Part shown: piece after piece, positions 34,387 to 46,678 of the stretch
How positions within the stretch are numbered: position 1 is the first letter of the stretch
Layout of the letters: each line of letters starts with the position of its first letter
Origin: Cranoglanis bouderius
Lineage: Eukaryota; Chordata; Actinopteri; Siluriformes; Cranoglanididae
NCBI GenBank assembly: GCA_023630585.1
Contig: CM042560.1
Span: 5,802,501 to 5,866,500 of the forward strand
Direction: 5' to 3'
Length of the DNA: 64,000 nt
The notes under the pieces: generated by a model
Told to the model about the DNA's origin: nothing
Seen by the model: the letters and a program-made list of their open reading frames with translations, nothing else
The model's database searches: none
Translations under genes and position numbers: made by a program

Positions 34387-34735
34387 GAAGGGGAGCATGG
34401 AGGCGCAGCCAAAACTGAGCTAGTGTGACAGTCTATGCAGAGTTTCTGTGCATATTGTCACCGTGTGGGTTTCGTCCGGGTTCTCTGGTTTCCTCTCACC
34501 TCCCAAAAACATGCACATACAGTATGTGGATTGGCTAATTGAAATTGCCCCTAAGTGTGAATGAGTGTGTGAATGTGTGTGTGTTCATGGTGCCTTGTGA
34601 TGGACTGTTGTGCCGTCCAGGATACATTCCCACCTCACCCCCGGTATTCCTGAGATAGACCATCGAGCGTGACCCAAGCCAGACTTTACTGGTCCAGAGG
34701 TTAAATTGCTTACTTAAAATGAATGAATGAATAAA
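34387..34735 (+). repeat. tRNA-derived SINE, family B, degenerate
   Basis: Recognisable blocks: tccgggttctctggtttcct, attggctaattgaaatt, tgccgtccaggatacattc, cctgagatag, and a (GAAT)n tail. More diverged than the copies at 12.5 and 43.3 kb. Confidence 0.65.
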
Positions 34736-35093
34736 TCTACTACTGAATACTCCCAGTATGAGCAACATTATGAAAAGTTGCTGATGCTTTCCTTCAACAG
34801 TCTTTGAAAACCAGTCATTCTACTCTGATGGATGATAATGGTATCTGACCATGTTTTGTTTCCATAGTTGACAGATAGACAGCATTCCTGTACATTACAC
34901 TAGCCTCTTTTCCACCCAAAATGCTATTGTTCTGAAAGGAAATTACATACTAGTCACTGAACTGCTTTCTGGAAAAGGAGGAAACATGAAACATTTTGTA
35001 CAAAAATAGTGCCATAAAAAGCATTGACAATCTCATATTGTGATACTAAGCTAATAATTTATTTTTTGTTTCGTTTTAATTTCAGATCCCAGG

Positions 35094-35234
35094 ATGATTC
35101 CGGTTAATGAGTTTCGGACCATTGCCTCAGAACAAAATCCACAGTTCCGAGTGCTAAAGCCATGGTGGGACGTCTTCTCAGAGTACCTGTGCATAGCCAT
35201 GCTAATGATTGGCGTCTTTGGATGCACTATGCAG
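35094..35234 (+). CDS. lrrc8e: lrrc8e coding exon 1 (N-terminus and TM1)
   Basis: 47 codons from ATG 35094 to tgcag|gtacaa. It contains PWWDVFSEYLCIAMLMIGVF, the conserved pre-TM1/TM1 segment. The acceptor for this exon is ttttaatttcag| (ends 35085), so eight bases of 5' UTR precede the ATG. Confidence 0.88.
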
Positions 35235-38200
35235 GTACAAAACCTTTGGTGTTCACAATCGCTTAACTTCCTCCACCCTGCTTATGCATTTTACTTCTGA
35301 TAAGAGAGCAAGTCATGTGACCGGTGTTTTGTTTATTCATTCAAATAGTTTTTATAGATTAGATTCTCTTTTCCATTGCGTATTAACAGTTATGTTACTG
35401 ACTTGTTATCAGCAGTACAAGTCTGAGTTGTACAAGGTGACTTGAAAGTCATTTTAGATCTGTTATTAAGCTACAACATGGCTTTGCAAATTTGGTCTAG
35501 TTCCGCTGTCACAGAAAACTCCTAAAAAATTCTTAAAAAGAAGAAGAAAAAAAAACATCGGGGAAATATTACTGTAGTCATGGTAAAGTGTACAGTTGGC
35601 CTTTTAATCTACTGAGCTTGCAGATTGCATTGCAGTGTATACTCACTTCCCCTAACATTGCACATATTAGTTAGTTATTAAATCATGGAAAAGTGATGAC
35701 AACTATCTATATCATATTACCCAGCAGAGGCCGTCTACCTAAATTAATTTCTTTTAGTTTTGTGTTACCAAGAGAACACCCAATGAGGCGTAGACAAAAG
35801 GCTGCATAGCTGGATTTCTGTAAAAATTTAGAATTTTGTTTAGTTTGATTAGTTGTCAAATTGTTCTCATATTGCTTTCTTTAAATTCTGAATTTTAGTC
35901 ATGATCTACTTGGTTCTTTGTTGGTGACAGGGATGGTTTGAACTAATTTTAACATAACCATCCCTTGGTTACAATGGAGTGAACAATGAGTAGGTACTTC
36001 ACTTCTAATAGTTCAACTCAACAGTTTGTGTGATTATGTGCCAGTCAGTCAGAAAGGCGCCTTTAAGGGTTGTACTGTTGACTTTAAGGTTAAGCACTTT
36101 GGCAGATGTGAGTCATTCTACAATGACCTTCCATGAGCAAGACCTGTTACGTATGCGTGTCCTGATTTCCTAAAAAAAAATAGTAGGATCTGTGGTTTAT
36201 ATTACGCGTATAATTGTACATACATTGCATTCTCGTGTACTCGTATTACGTCACCTTGACTTCCCTGCTGCTGGCTTCATGTGAAATGGCTAAGCTATTT
36301 TTGTTTTGTTTTTTTAATGATGTAACCAGGTTAACCACTTCTGAACAAATTATTTACAGAGGTGGCCTGGCAAGAGACAAATGAGAATAAAGTAATGAAA
36401 GCCAAAAGAGAGAAAGGGATAAAAGTTGAAATTAAAAACAACTATAAGCCACATCACTAGGCTCAATTATAGACCAAAAATGTTGTAATGTGTGGGAAAA
36501 TTTGGACCTCACTTCTACTCCCAGTATCTAAACTTTATTCACAAGTTCTTATTGGTGAGACTGACCTTCTAGAGCATGTAAGGCATAACAGTCTTGCCTG
36601 TTTTTGCACTGTCCTGACCTAGATTCAAATAGAATTGGATTAGATGCTCTCTAGGGCTTAATATTTCATTCATACGATCTTATATTAGCAATTATAAGCC
36701 TGCTTAATGCAGCCATCTAGACCTACCACGAAAAGATTGAGTAAGGCAGATTTATTCTATTTCCATGTGCAGAAATGGAGAGTTGCAAGTAATTTCTTCC
36801 ATGTTTCAAATGCTGCTTGTTGGTTGAATAGCTTCTAGTAGGGGTAGGTGATAGGAGAAGAAAATATCAGCTTACCATACTTGAAGATGTTTTCACAACA
36901 CTCTGTATGTTTCATGATATTTAGTTCTCCTGAGTGCCAGCAAAGCACCATTTTACAGTTTAGAAAGCCTATGAAAACTATAAATGAATTTTTGTTATGA
37001 ACTGCATTCAAAATTGAATCAATTGATTTGATTTTTTATTTTTTTTTAACCAAAAAAAAAAAAAAAACATCCAATTTAACATCCAATCAGCTAGCAGACT
37101 AGTACTGTGAGTAACAATGGAGTTAATCAGTGATTTGGACGTATTAACATTATACGTACATTATACTTCCAGAAAGGTATACAGTGATATAATTTATTGA
37201 TATCTCAGTACAGAGACTGTCATCTCACCTATAGCTACTATGTACTGTATGTAAGGAATAAAACACCACAGTACATGCTGTAGATTATTTTCCTATAACA
37301 GCATGTCCCGATTAGTTTTATTCCTCTTATGCCACAGTGATTTGTCAATGATTACAATTTGTCATTTATTAATGAACAACACTTTTTAACTGTTTATCGT
37401 TAATCGTTAACATTTAACGTTATTGAACGTCCACAAAGAAGGTTAGTTCCTATTATCGCTTACTTTATAACAGCTATAAACAGTTGTTCCATTACCAGCC
37501 TCTATTTTTTCTCTCTTCAAGTTACTAAGACAAAAATACAGAGCTTGTCATGTTACTGAGAAACCAGAAAAGACAAAGTTTACAAAATTCAATAATTACA
37601 AAATTCTGACACTGGAGACTCTTTCCACAATGTTAAATAAACATCTAACAGAACACTTAACCATATTAACCATTATATGTTTTTCTTAGTTAAATATCTT
37701 TAAATTACAACTACTGTCAGAGCTGTCAGACACCTTCAGATTGGAGAATTCAATGAGGCTGTGGAATTAAATGGAATTTTAAATGGTGTGAACCACATGA
37801 TAAATGTGTGGATATGACTTGTTTCCGGTATCAGGTCTCTGACAACTCTCTCTTTTGATAGCTGACACAGGAAAAGATCTCCTGTCTCCCTGATCGCATC
37901 ACTGAAGACTCAGTTGAAGACATGGACTGCAGCTACCTCCAAAAACCCAGAGAGAATGATAGCCTATGGAAGCATGCCATCACCAAGAACATCGCCCCAA
38001 ACGTTGTAGAGGTGTTCGGCCGAAAGAACAACCTGGACATTCACCAGTACATCTTCATAAACAGTTACTGCTACGAAAGGGCAGTGCACTGGTACGGCAA
38101 GTATTTCCCCTACCTGGTGGTCATCCACACCATGATCTTTATGGTAGCGAGCAGTTTCTGGTTCAAATTCCCTGGGACATCGTCCAAGATCGAGCTGTTT

Positions 38201-40150
38201 GTGTCGATCCTGGGGAAGTGCTTTGATTCCCCTTGGACCACTCGAGCAATTAGTGAGGTATCTGAGGAGAGAGAAGACATGGTCACATGGAAGAAAAACA
38301 ACACACCAAAAGCATCAGCGGTGGAAAGCCCTGATGAGGAGGACAAATCTGCTGCCTTTATTCGTTCTACGTCCATTGTGTCTGACCGGGAGAAGAATTT
38401 GCTGGAGCCTGAGCATGCTACATCTGTCCTGGACAAAAAGGAAGGTGAGCAGGCCAAGGCTCTGTTTGAGAAGGTGAGAAAATTTCAGACTCATGTAGAA
38501 GAGGCAGACCTCCTCTACCTCATGTATGTTCTCCAGACCTCACTCAAGGTGCTAAAATTTGCCATCATCACTATTTATAGTGTTTTCCTTGTACCAAATA
38601 TTGAGATTGTGGTGACTTGTAGAGTCCCGCCTGACCTGACTGGTTTTGGTTTGTTCTGCTGTAATAACAACAAAGCGCACCTCTTCTCAAAACTAGCCTA
38701 CTGTTACATTGGATTTGTTGGTGTGTATGGACTACTATGCATCTATTCTCTCTACTGGCTCTTCCATCGACCACTGAAAGCATACTCCTTCGAGCATGTG
38801 CGTCTGGAGACAGGGATCAACGACATCCCTGACGTTAAAAATGACTTTGCATTCCTCTTGCACCTCAGCGATCAGTATGACCCTCTCTACTCTAAACGCT
38901 TTGCTGTATTTCTCTCTGAAGTGAGTGAGAGCAGGTTGAGTCAGGTGAACCTCAATCACGAGTGGCCCATCAAGAAACTCCGCACACGTCTCTCAAGAAA
39001 CGCCAGCGACCGCTTAGAACTGCACTTGTTCATGTTGCCAGGCATACCCAGCACTGTGTTCGATATGCCAGAAGTGGAATCTCTGAAGCTGGAACAGATC
39101 AATAACCTAACTATTCCTGGCACAGTGACCCAACTTGCAGCTTTACAGGAAATCTCCCTCGTTCACTGTCCTGCCAGACTTCAGCTAGAAGCCCTCACCT
39201 ACCTACGAGAGAACCTGAAAGTCCTCCGCCTCACCTTTGGCAACTTAGAGCAGGTCCCTTTGTGGATGTACACTTTAACAAATCTGGAAGAGCTCCACCT
39301 GAGTGGGCCTCTCACCAATGAGCTCCATCGTGGCGCCACCTTAGACACCTTGCGGGAGCTCAAGAACCTTCGTGTACTGACCTTGCGTAGTAAACTAGCC
39401 AAGATCCCTTCCAGTGTGGTGGATGTAGGTGGCCAGATACTAAGATTATGCGTGCACAATGAGGGCAGCAGGCTGCACTCCTTCAGCAGTCTGAAGAAGT
39501 TGGCAAACTTGGCCACGCTGGAGCTGATTGGCTGTGAACTGGAGCGCCTCCCCAGTGCTATATTCAGCCTCTCCAATCTGCAACAGCTGGATCTGAAGGA
39601 GAACAAGCTTACCACTGTGGAGGAAATCCTTAGCCTGCAGCACTGCCACCGACTGAGCACGCTCAGACTATGGTTCAACTCCATCCACTACATCCCCGAG
39701 CACATCAACAAACTGCGCTCACTTGAGACACTCGACATGAGCTGGAACAAGATTCATAGGCTGTCACTGCACCTTTGCTACTGCACCAAGCTTCGGCACC
39801 TGGATCTCTCCCACAATCAACTCACCTCACTGCCCCCTGAGATTGGTATCCTGCAGAGTCTGTGGCACCTTTCTGCAGCTTACAACTCACTGGAAGTGCT
39901 CCCAGAGGAGCTGTTCTCCTGTAAAAGACTGAGGACTCTTGAGCTGGGCAATAACAGAATTGCCTTTTTGTCTCCAAGGGTTGGGAACTTGGCTAACTTG
40001 GTGTGTCTGGAACTAAAGGGTAACAGGATGGAGTCTTTGCCAGTCGAGATAATTGAATGCAACCTACTGAAGTTGACTGGGCTCATCGTAGAGGAGAGTC
40101 TGATTGATATGTTGCCTTCTTATGCAAAAGATAGAATGAAGGAGAGGTGA
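35094..40150 (+). CDS. lrrc8e: LRRC8E: volume-regulated anion channel subunit (whole gene, 2 coding exons)
   Basis: Exons 35094-35234 (47 codons) and 37862-40150 join in phase 0 to 809 residues. LRRC8 proteins form hexameric plasma-membrane channels that open on cell swelling and pass chloride and organic osmolytes. Topology visible: a short N-terminus with MIPVNEF..., TM1 (about 28-47, EYLCIAMLMIGVFG), an extracellular loop with cysteines and the KNNLD..QY motif, TM2 (about 128-146), an intracellular loop with KFPGTSSKIELF and KKEGEQAKALFEKV, TM3 (about 272-290), TM4 (about 325-345), then about 15 leucine-rich repeats to the C-terminus. KNNLD and YLVVIHTMIFMV favour E over C. Human LRRC8E also lies on 19p13.2. 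The paralogue call is from memory, the family call is firm. Confidence 0.85.
35235..37861. other. lrrc8e intron between coding exons
   Basis: 2.6 kb of AT-rich intron, containing poly(A) tracts (about 37052-37068) and the dispersed repeat at about 37285-37770. No additional exon recognised. Confidence 0.6.
37285..37770. repeat. Copy of the 'ATAACAG / GAATTCAA' family, probably full length
   Basis: Starts with attttcctataacagcatgt and 'ttttattcctcttatgccac', and ends with 'ggagaattcaatgaggctgtg'. This is the same pair of end blocks that occurs separately at 7.9, 18.9, 24.6, 26.8 and 46.8 kb. About 490 bp. Confidence 0.5.
37862..40150 (+). CDS. lrrc8e: lrrc8e coding exon 2 (TM2-TM4 and LRR domain)
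   Basis: Acceptor tcttttgatag| at 37861. 762 codons to TGA at 40148-40150. One unbroken exon holds everything after TM1: loop motifs GKCFDSPWTTRA and ETGINDIPDVKNDFAFLLHL, YDPLYSKRFAVFLSEVSE, and the LRR array with consensus LxxLxLxxN from about residue 390. Open throughout with no frameshift. Confidence 0.92.
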   Translation: MTQEKISCLPDRITEDSVEDMDCSYLQKPRENDSLWKHAITKNIAPNVVEVFGRKNNLDIHQYIFINSYCYERAVHWYGKYFPYLVVIHTMIFMVASSFWFKFPGTSSKIELFVSILGKCFDSPWTTRAISEVSEEREDMVTWKKNNTPKASAVESPDEEDKSAAFIRSTSIVSDREKNLLEPEHATSVLDKKEGEQAKALFEKVRKFQTHVEEADLLYLMYVLQTSLKVLKFAIITIYSVFLVPNIEIVVTCRVPPDLTGFGLFCCNNNKAHLFSKLAYCYIGFVGVYGLLCIYSLYWLFHRPLKAYSFEHVRLETGINDIPDVKNDFAFLLHLSDQYDPLYSKRFAVFLSEVSESRLSQVNLNHEWPIKKLRTRLSRNASDRLELHLFMLPGIPSTVFDMPEVESLKLEQINNLTIPGTVTQLAALQEISLVHCPARLQLEALTYLRENLKVLRLTFGNLEQVPLWMYTLTNLEELHLSGPLTNELHRGATLDTLRELKNLRVLTLRSKLAKIPSSVVDVGGQILRLCVHNEGSRLHSFSSLKKLANLATLELIGCELERLPSAIFSLSNLQQLDLKENKLTTVEEILSLQHCHRLSTLRLWFNSIHYIPEHINKLRSLETLDMSWNKIHRLSLHLCYCTKLRHLDLSHNQLTSLPPEIGILQSLWHLSAAYNSLEVLPEELFSCKRLRTLELGNNRIAFLSPRVGNLANLVCLELKGNRMESLPVEIIECNLLKLTGLIVEESLIDMLPSYAKDRMKER

Positions 40151-40474
40151 TTCAATGATAGACTCACATTTGAGTTGAGTTGGAAAAACCAGAGCATATT
40201 CAGTACGAAGAAAGATACATCACTGGTTCTAGAATCCAAACATGTCATATAACCTGGGCCTGACTAATTTATTTTTATTTATTTACCTCTTTATGTAGGA
40301 AAAAAGAAAAAAATGTCAAATAAATTTTAGTCACCCCTGACAGGAAACACACACTTTGTAATGCATTTCAGATGAGGAGTTAGATTTAGTGGATATAATT
40401 TGTTTTTTAATTATTATTAATTGCTGCATTGAAGTGCCTTTGGAAATGTTTGTATCTTTTTTTTTTTAAATAAA
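40151..40474 (+). other. lrrc8e: lrrc8e 3' UTR with polyadenylation signal
   Basis: AATAAA at 40469-40474, after a T-run. About 320 bp of UTR. Confidence 0.5.
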
Positions 40475-40705
40475 ATGTTTTTATACACTTTATATATAGT
40501 CATTATATCGATAAATTTATATTAAATCATTATTTCAAGAGACTTTTTGAACATTTTAAAACCTAGTGAATGGTATAATTTTGTCTCCATTTGGTGAAAA
40601 TTGAGTTCTGCAAATTTAATACACAGTCTCAGGATGTATTAAGTCGTCATCCCTAAAGGAACTTTCAGGCTTAGTAAATCACATTGCATGTGCTAAATGA
40701 ATCTA

Positions 40706-41177
40706 CACTACCTATCCAAAAGTATGTGGACACCTGACCATCACACCCATATGTGCCCATTGCAAAATCATGGGCATTAACATGAAGTTGGTCCCCTCTT
40801 TGCTGTTGTAACACCCTCCACTTTTCTGGGAAGGCTTTCCACTAGATTTTCGAATGTGGCTGTGTGGAGTGCAGGGAAAAGAGTGAGAAGTGCTTGCAGT
40901 CACATTCCAGCTCATCCCAAAGGTGTTCAGTGGGTTTGCAATCAGGAAGTGGGCCACTCGAGTTCTTTCACATCAAACTTTATGGATATCGCTTTGTGTA
41001 CAGGGTTATTGTCATGATAAAACAGGTTTGGGTTTCAACGAAGGGAAATCATAATGCTACAGCATACAAAAACATCCTATATAGCTGTGTGCTTACAACT
41101 TTGGGACAACATTTTGGTGGAAGAACCACATATGGATGTGAAGGTCGGGTGTCCACATACTTTTGGCCATAAATTGG
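40706..41177 (-). mobile_element. Tc1-like element, internally deleted ('ATATGGCC..GTGGACACC' family)
   Basis: Inverted ends: left 'cactacctatccaaaagtat' then gtggacacctgacc; right ggtcgggtgtccacatact then tttggccataaattg. Transposase remnants read on the minus strand; the left inner part corresponds to the C-terminus (KSSGKPSQKSG type). Relatives at 47996 and 50748. Confidence 0.75.
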
Positions 41178-42499
41178 TATATTTACATTTACCCTGCCCT
41201 GTATTTTCCATCTTTAACTAGAAATGTCCTAAATTGCTTATTCATTTGCAAACACGCAAAACTGGACAGCACACACTATTTTGTGCAATCTTCCCTAGAC
41301 CAATTAGTTACGTGTGTTTTTTGCCAACCTTAAAATCATGGCCTCAGTTTCTCAGGGTGACATCAGTAATAAAATGTTGCTTTGAGAGATGAGCCTCTTC
41401 CAGATGTTTAACACAGAAAAAAAAATGTGTTTCTAGCTTTCTAGGTTTCTTTACCTGTACACCTTTTTTTTTATTGCTTCTCCTTTCTTGCCCATTGTTT
41501 TGCACATTTCACAACTCATGGGTAACATCAATTAAATACTCCAAGAGGGCATACTGGTGTAAAGTTTGAACTCTATAGAATTTGACTCACAGCCCAATAC
41601 TGGAATGCAGTTCAGCCAGCCAATGAAAAAAAGATTGTTCAGCAAGATGTAACCTGCAGCCGGTATTACCTGCATCACTACTAAGCAGCATGTGCCTACG
41701 CAGAAGTATTCCTCTAGTGTACAATTCGTTCGTGTACAAAACTTTCATTTCAAAATAATTGTTATGTAAACAGTTATGAGTGTCTGGATCCACACTTAAA
41801 CTTAAAAGCTAAAATCAAGTACAGTGTCAAAAGCAAAAGATGCCACTTGCTAAAGTTCAGGGTTTCATGTACCCTAAATGGACAGTTCCACCTCAAAGTG
41901 AGTGTACTGCAGTGATGTAACCAATTCCAGCCAACCAGGTTATGTCTCTGCCCATGTCCTGTGGCTATAATGCTCTACAAGTAAGGTGAAAAACTTTTCT
42001 TGATGATCAGGGTTAGTCATAAATGGGTGTAATAATGTGGCACGTTCAGAAACTGCTCATGAACAGGACACGCTCTTGACTAAAACCAGGCATGCCAAGC
42101 TCATTATTTGTACACAGTCAGAAACACTGACAAGGCCACTATTTAAAGTATAAACCTTCTCATGAGTAGAGTGCTAATTATGTGGTCAGAAATTCCCACT
42201 GAATGCATGCAGTGACACAAGCCTCCGTCCTCTCACTTTATTTTTGTCATCCCTGAAAAAGGCTCACCTACTTTCTTTTTTTTTCCATCATTTTTTCCAT
42301 CTTATTAGCGCTTGAAACCGAAGCACATGCCGAAACAAGTTTCTGTGATGAAACTAAAATAATGACACAATGTTCTGAATGGCGCCCTCTAGTGTTGTGC
42401 CAGGATGATCTGCCTTAATTATGACTGCTTTTTGTTTCTGATGCCTGACTCTCTTGTCATGACCCTCTTGTTTAGTAGGTTAAATAGGGTAAGCATTAA
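41178..42499. other. Intergenic, nothing recognised
   Basis: Between lrrc8e and the next repeat block. No gene, RNA or clear element identified. Confidence 0.5.
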
Positions 42500-42535
42500 T
42501 TAATCATAAAACCTCTTAATGCTGAACTCTAAATG

Positions 42536-43810
42536 TACACGCTTAGAAAAAGTGTTCTTTAAGGGTTTATTGCATTATTTAAAGCTCTCAGCTTCCAAAA
42601 ATCTTTCTGATTACAAGACACTGTGTTGTAGGGTTATACATAGAACCTTTAAAGGTTCTCCAGAGGGACAACTGGAGAACCCTTCAAGGAAAACTCCACC
42701 CACCCTTTTTATATTAAAAAACAAAAATAGTTCAAATTAAAAAAAAAAAATTAAGTAATTTAAAAAAAAAGTAAAAAATAGATTTGTTCAGCGATTCTGG
42801 TGCTAATCTGCAAGTGAGAATTTAGTAGCTGTCTGATGGTCTGATGTCACAGGGGGACATTGTTATTGACATAAGGGATAACTGTCAGATTTCAATGTTA
42901 GCTCCTAAAATACAGAAGAGCAAGAGCTGCTTTTCTCACTCACCATTTTTCATCATATTAATGAGAAATCCACCGTAAGAAATAATGCAGACAACAAACG
43001 TTGGACTCAAAGTTCCAGAATGCAATGCAGCTATACGACACAGCTGAGCTGAGTTACAGTAGAGCAGTCTCAGCTAGATAATGATCTAAGAGATGTCGAG
43101 CGTGATGGTATTGATGGTGGTATTAGTATGAAAGTTGAAGCTTTGGAAGCTGATCTGTTTGAGCAGAATGTACAGGTTAAAGAGCTGGACAGAAGGACTA
43201 AAGCGCTGCTGCATCAGCTTCTTTAAGTAGAGATGAATTCCCATTGGTGGGGGGGCACATTGGCTTAGTGGTTAGCATGTTTGCCTCGCACCTCCAGGTT
43301 TCGGTGTTTGATTCCCACCTCCACCTTGTGTGCGCAGAGTTTGCACTTTCTCCCCGTGCTTCGCAAGTTTCCTCCAGGTACACCGGTTTCCTCCTCCAGA
43401 CCAAAGACATGCATTGTAGGCTGATTGGCATTTCCAAATTGTCCGTGGTGTGTGAATGTGTGTGCAGTTGTGTCCTGCGATGGGTTGGCACACCGTCCAG
43501 GGTATCCCCCACTTTGTGTCCGAGTCCCCTGGGATAGGCTTCAGGTTCCCCGCGACCCTGTGTAGGATAAGTGGTACAGAAAATGGATGGATGGATGGAT
43601 GGAATTCCCATGGGTGCCACTCAGCAGGAAGTCAAAAGGCACTGTGGGTAATCCGTTAACCAAAGTGTAAATAGACAATTTCAAGTCAATGAAAGAAGTT
43701 TAACCCTAAAAAAAAAGTTAAGAATTGTATCCTTAATTGAAAATCATATATGGATTCTAAATATTGATATTGAAGTTGTTCAGGGTGGATTTTTCCTTTA
43801 AGTGTTTAAC
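42536..43810. repeat. Composite repeat region with a SINE inside
   Basis: The left part carries ttaaaggttctccagaggga and aaggaaaactccaccc (about 42650-42705). The right part has the complement ggtggatttttccttt (about 43785-43800). These may be the ends of one old transposon. A family B SINE occupies 43247-43605. Confidence 0.35.
43247..43605 (+). repeat. tRNA-derived SINE, family B, best-preserved copy
   Basis: The head ttggcttagtggttagcatg (A-box like) and gtttgattcccac (B-box like) are followed by the body blocks tgtaggctgattggcatttc and gggataggcttcaggttccc, and the tail cctgtgtaggataagtgg plus (GGAT)n. Confidence 0.8.
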
Positions 43811-44141
43811 AAGGTGGATACATTATATTTGTCCAGTTAAGGCAAAAGGACCTCCAACCAGAAAGAGATCTGAATGAATGCCACTGGAGATTTTGTTACA
43901 AAATGCAACAGGCAGCCAGTCTGGTCTTTTGGCTTTAAAGCAGAAGAGGCAACAATAACATCCATTGTGCTGGTGTCCTTTAAACAGCAACGGTGTGGAC
44001 AAATAAGATTCCTGTTCTCAGTGCTTTATTCTGTGGTCTACCTGAGCGATGGCACGCTGTCAGGCCTGTACAGTAAAGCACATTCCTCTGTGGAGTAATT
44101 ATAAACGTCCTTGCTGACTCACCTTGGTATCAAGCACACAC

Positions 44142-44167
44142 ACAGACACACACACACACACACACAA
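44142..44167 (+). repeat. (CA)n microsatellite
   Basis: About 13 CA units, preceded by cacacagaca. Confidence 0.9.
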
Positions 44168-45600
44168 GGTGAGTGCACATGTAGACCACAAATGTGGGAA
44201 AGTGTACTTATCAGTTTATCAGTGCTATCCATCATGCATCATTCTGTAGACATTCTGTCAACAGTGTGTAGTTTTGATCACGGAAGTTTCTAGAATTCCT
44301 GCTGTAATAGTGTTATGTAGATCACCATTTTGTTATTAGCAGGATATTTTTGGACAAGTCAGTCCTTAAAAGTCATAAAAACTCTAAATCTAACTCTAAA
44401 TCAACTCTATAGTTTAATTGCAACGAAAGCAGTCAGTTTTTCAGTACAAAAGTTTTTGTGATTATTTCAGGTTGAAGTTGTAGTAGATTTCTAAAATTGT
44501 GGCAGTAATGTGATTAAGGTTAAAATGATCAGGAATGTGTTTCAGAGATACCAGGTGAACTAAAACTGGTTATCTAAACTGTGTTTAATTACAGTATTCC
44601 TCAGGGCATGTTTGGTGTCATTTGTATCCATAGTACATGGTGAACGATGTGGTGATATCATAAATATCATATAGTTTAGGAAATAACATTTACAATATAT
44701 GTTGTAATAAGTGCTCTTCACACACACACACACAACCCCCTTGGTTTGCACGGGAAACCTTTCACCTGTACCTGAAGGTGAGATAGTCCTGCCATAAAAC
44801 ACATTGGGGTCCACCCTGCCAAACAACACACTATTTCATCTCCATTTGGCATCCTGGTCACTATACATTTCAAAGAGGCTCAGGGGTATAAAAGGATATG
44901 CTTGGAAAAGAACATTATGCTTTTACCATCCTGCATCCAAGGTTCATGACGCTGACTGTAATCTTGTAAGTTACTCTTGACTCTATTTTATGTATCTTTC
45001 AATTGTGATCTCGTATTAAATGCATTTGTTATTCTACTTCTAAATACTCTGTGTTATGTTTGGTATTCTTATTATGAATAACTTCTTAAACTAAAAGTGT
45101 ATAATACATTAGACACGTTTAAAGTCAACCTCTGACAAGCCAAAAGTAAAGGCTAATACTTGCAAGTTTAAACAGAACCTCTGACAAGTAAGATAGGAAA
45201 GGCCTAGGCTTGCACGTTGATAGAAACCTCTGAGCTAACAAAATAATGGTTTGATAAAAAGCTACATGAAAGTCTCTGACGAAGGAACGTCATTTTAATG
45301 AAAACTTCGCTCGAAGCTGCTTAGGAGTAAATATTAGTAGAACACTGAGTGCTAACACTTCTAGCACTAACTAAAAGATTATTCTATTGGAGTCAGATAA
45401 TCAATTAAATGGAGTCAGATATTTAAAGCGTACATTAAAACACGCATTAACCTTCGCTGCACCTATTTCCGTCGTTTGGTTATAGGAGAGCAGTGGGCTA
45501 AGTAATTAACTTTACATATTTTAGCCCTACAAAGTTGTGAATAGAGCCCTCTCGTGGTAAAAGGAATTTCCAATTTCATACACACCACACAACACACAGT
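44168..45600. other. Intergenic; possible LTR-like or repeat-derived promoter
   Basis: A TATA-like ggtataaaagg lies at about 44885, followed by unique sequence and an ATTAAA (about 45016). From about 45115 to 45300 there are four loose copies of a block beginning acctctgacaag. No coding region. Both features could belong to an old LTR element. Confidence 0.25.
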
Positions 45601-45609
45601 TAAACAAAC

Positions 45610-46306
45610 CTTTTAGGTTTAAGAATTTAATTGTGTTTCAAAGAATTCATGTAATAACAATGCCATTACATCAGTACAAATTTTCAGGGTCGGGGCAGAG
45701 GGGTATGAATAAGTACCTTTATAAATAACATCAGAAATCCCACATTAAACATAAATCTATTTACAATCTGTCAATAAATTAGTTGATATTTTCATAAAAT
45801 GCTATGTACACATCAAAAGAAACGCTAAATTGTAATACGCACACAAACAAATACAAACTAAGCAAATGATCATGCAAGTTCATCAGTGCATGCTGCACAG
45901 TCTCACTAGGTGAGAAAAGGCAACAGTAATTTCATGAGATTTCTTTCTTTTTCTTTTTTTTTTTTAAAATGGTTAACAGTTCAAGTTTTCTACACAGACC
46001 TGTGCAGTAAATGTAACTTCGGTTATAAAAGGATGAAAAAAGAGCTGATCTACAATTGTGCATGGCAAACTCCCAAATCGACGGTAAACGGAACGCAATC
46101 CACGTTTCCGACGACAGTTCTTTGCTCTGTGCAAAACTGCTGCTACATTCTTCATCTAGTATTAACTGTCTAACTGAACGATGAAATAAACTAAAATAAA
46201 CATAGTACTGTAGTAATGTAACCTAGTCCTTTACATGAGAAAAAGTTCTTTGTGGACTTCTAGCACTTTAGAGTGGCTTAGAATTCACAACTAAAACCAG
46301 AATTTT
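45610..46306 (-). other. cdkn2d: cdkn2d 3' UTR (inferred)
   Basis: Minus-strand sequence after the cdkn2d stop. A minus-strand ATTAAA at 45626-45631 (written tttaat on +) is the candidate polyadenylation signal. No other ORF is convincing here. Confidence 0.35.
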
Positions 46307-46678
46307 CTAAGACTGGAAAGCCAGGGAGGATTCCAGCTGCCGTTTCAGCAGCTCCACCATGTCCGGTGTACACGAGGCCTTTGCGATGTCTAGCGCCGTG
46401 TCCCCTCGTGTGTCCTGGTGGCCGAGGTTCGAATGCGGTGCCAGGAACTCCACCACGTCTCTGTAGCCCTCTCGGATGGCGATATGGATTGGCAGAGCAC
46501 CGGATTGATCGGGAATGTTGACCGAGGCGCCGTAATCAACCAGGACACACAATGTGTCTAAAAAGCCTGTCCGGGCAGCGTCGTGGGCCGGCGTGATCCC
46601 GAAGCGGTCCTGGATGTTTGGGTCAGCACCGTTCTCCAGCAGCAGGCAAGCAACATTGGTGTTACCCATCATCATGGC
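46307..46678 (-). CDS. cdkn2d: cdkn2d coding exon 2
   Basis: Acceptor ttctcttcag| then GCC ATG ATG ATG GGT; 123 codons to the stop TAG (reads cta at 46307-46309). It encodes ankyrin repeats 2 (second half) to 5. The first residue is Ala where human has Val (LQ-VMM), followed by MMMGN. Confidence 0.94.
   Translation of the reverse strand, partial: AMMMGNTNVACLLLENGADPNIQDRFGITPAHDAARTGFLDTLCVLVDYGASVNIPDQSGALPIHIAIREGYRDVVEFLAPHSNLGHQDTRGDTALDIAKASCTPDMVELLKRQLESSLAFQS

Noticed and set aside
39199..39684. 161-codon antisense ORF
   Set aside because: Shadow of the lrrc8e leucine-rich repeat exon; its composition is the complement of the real frame.
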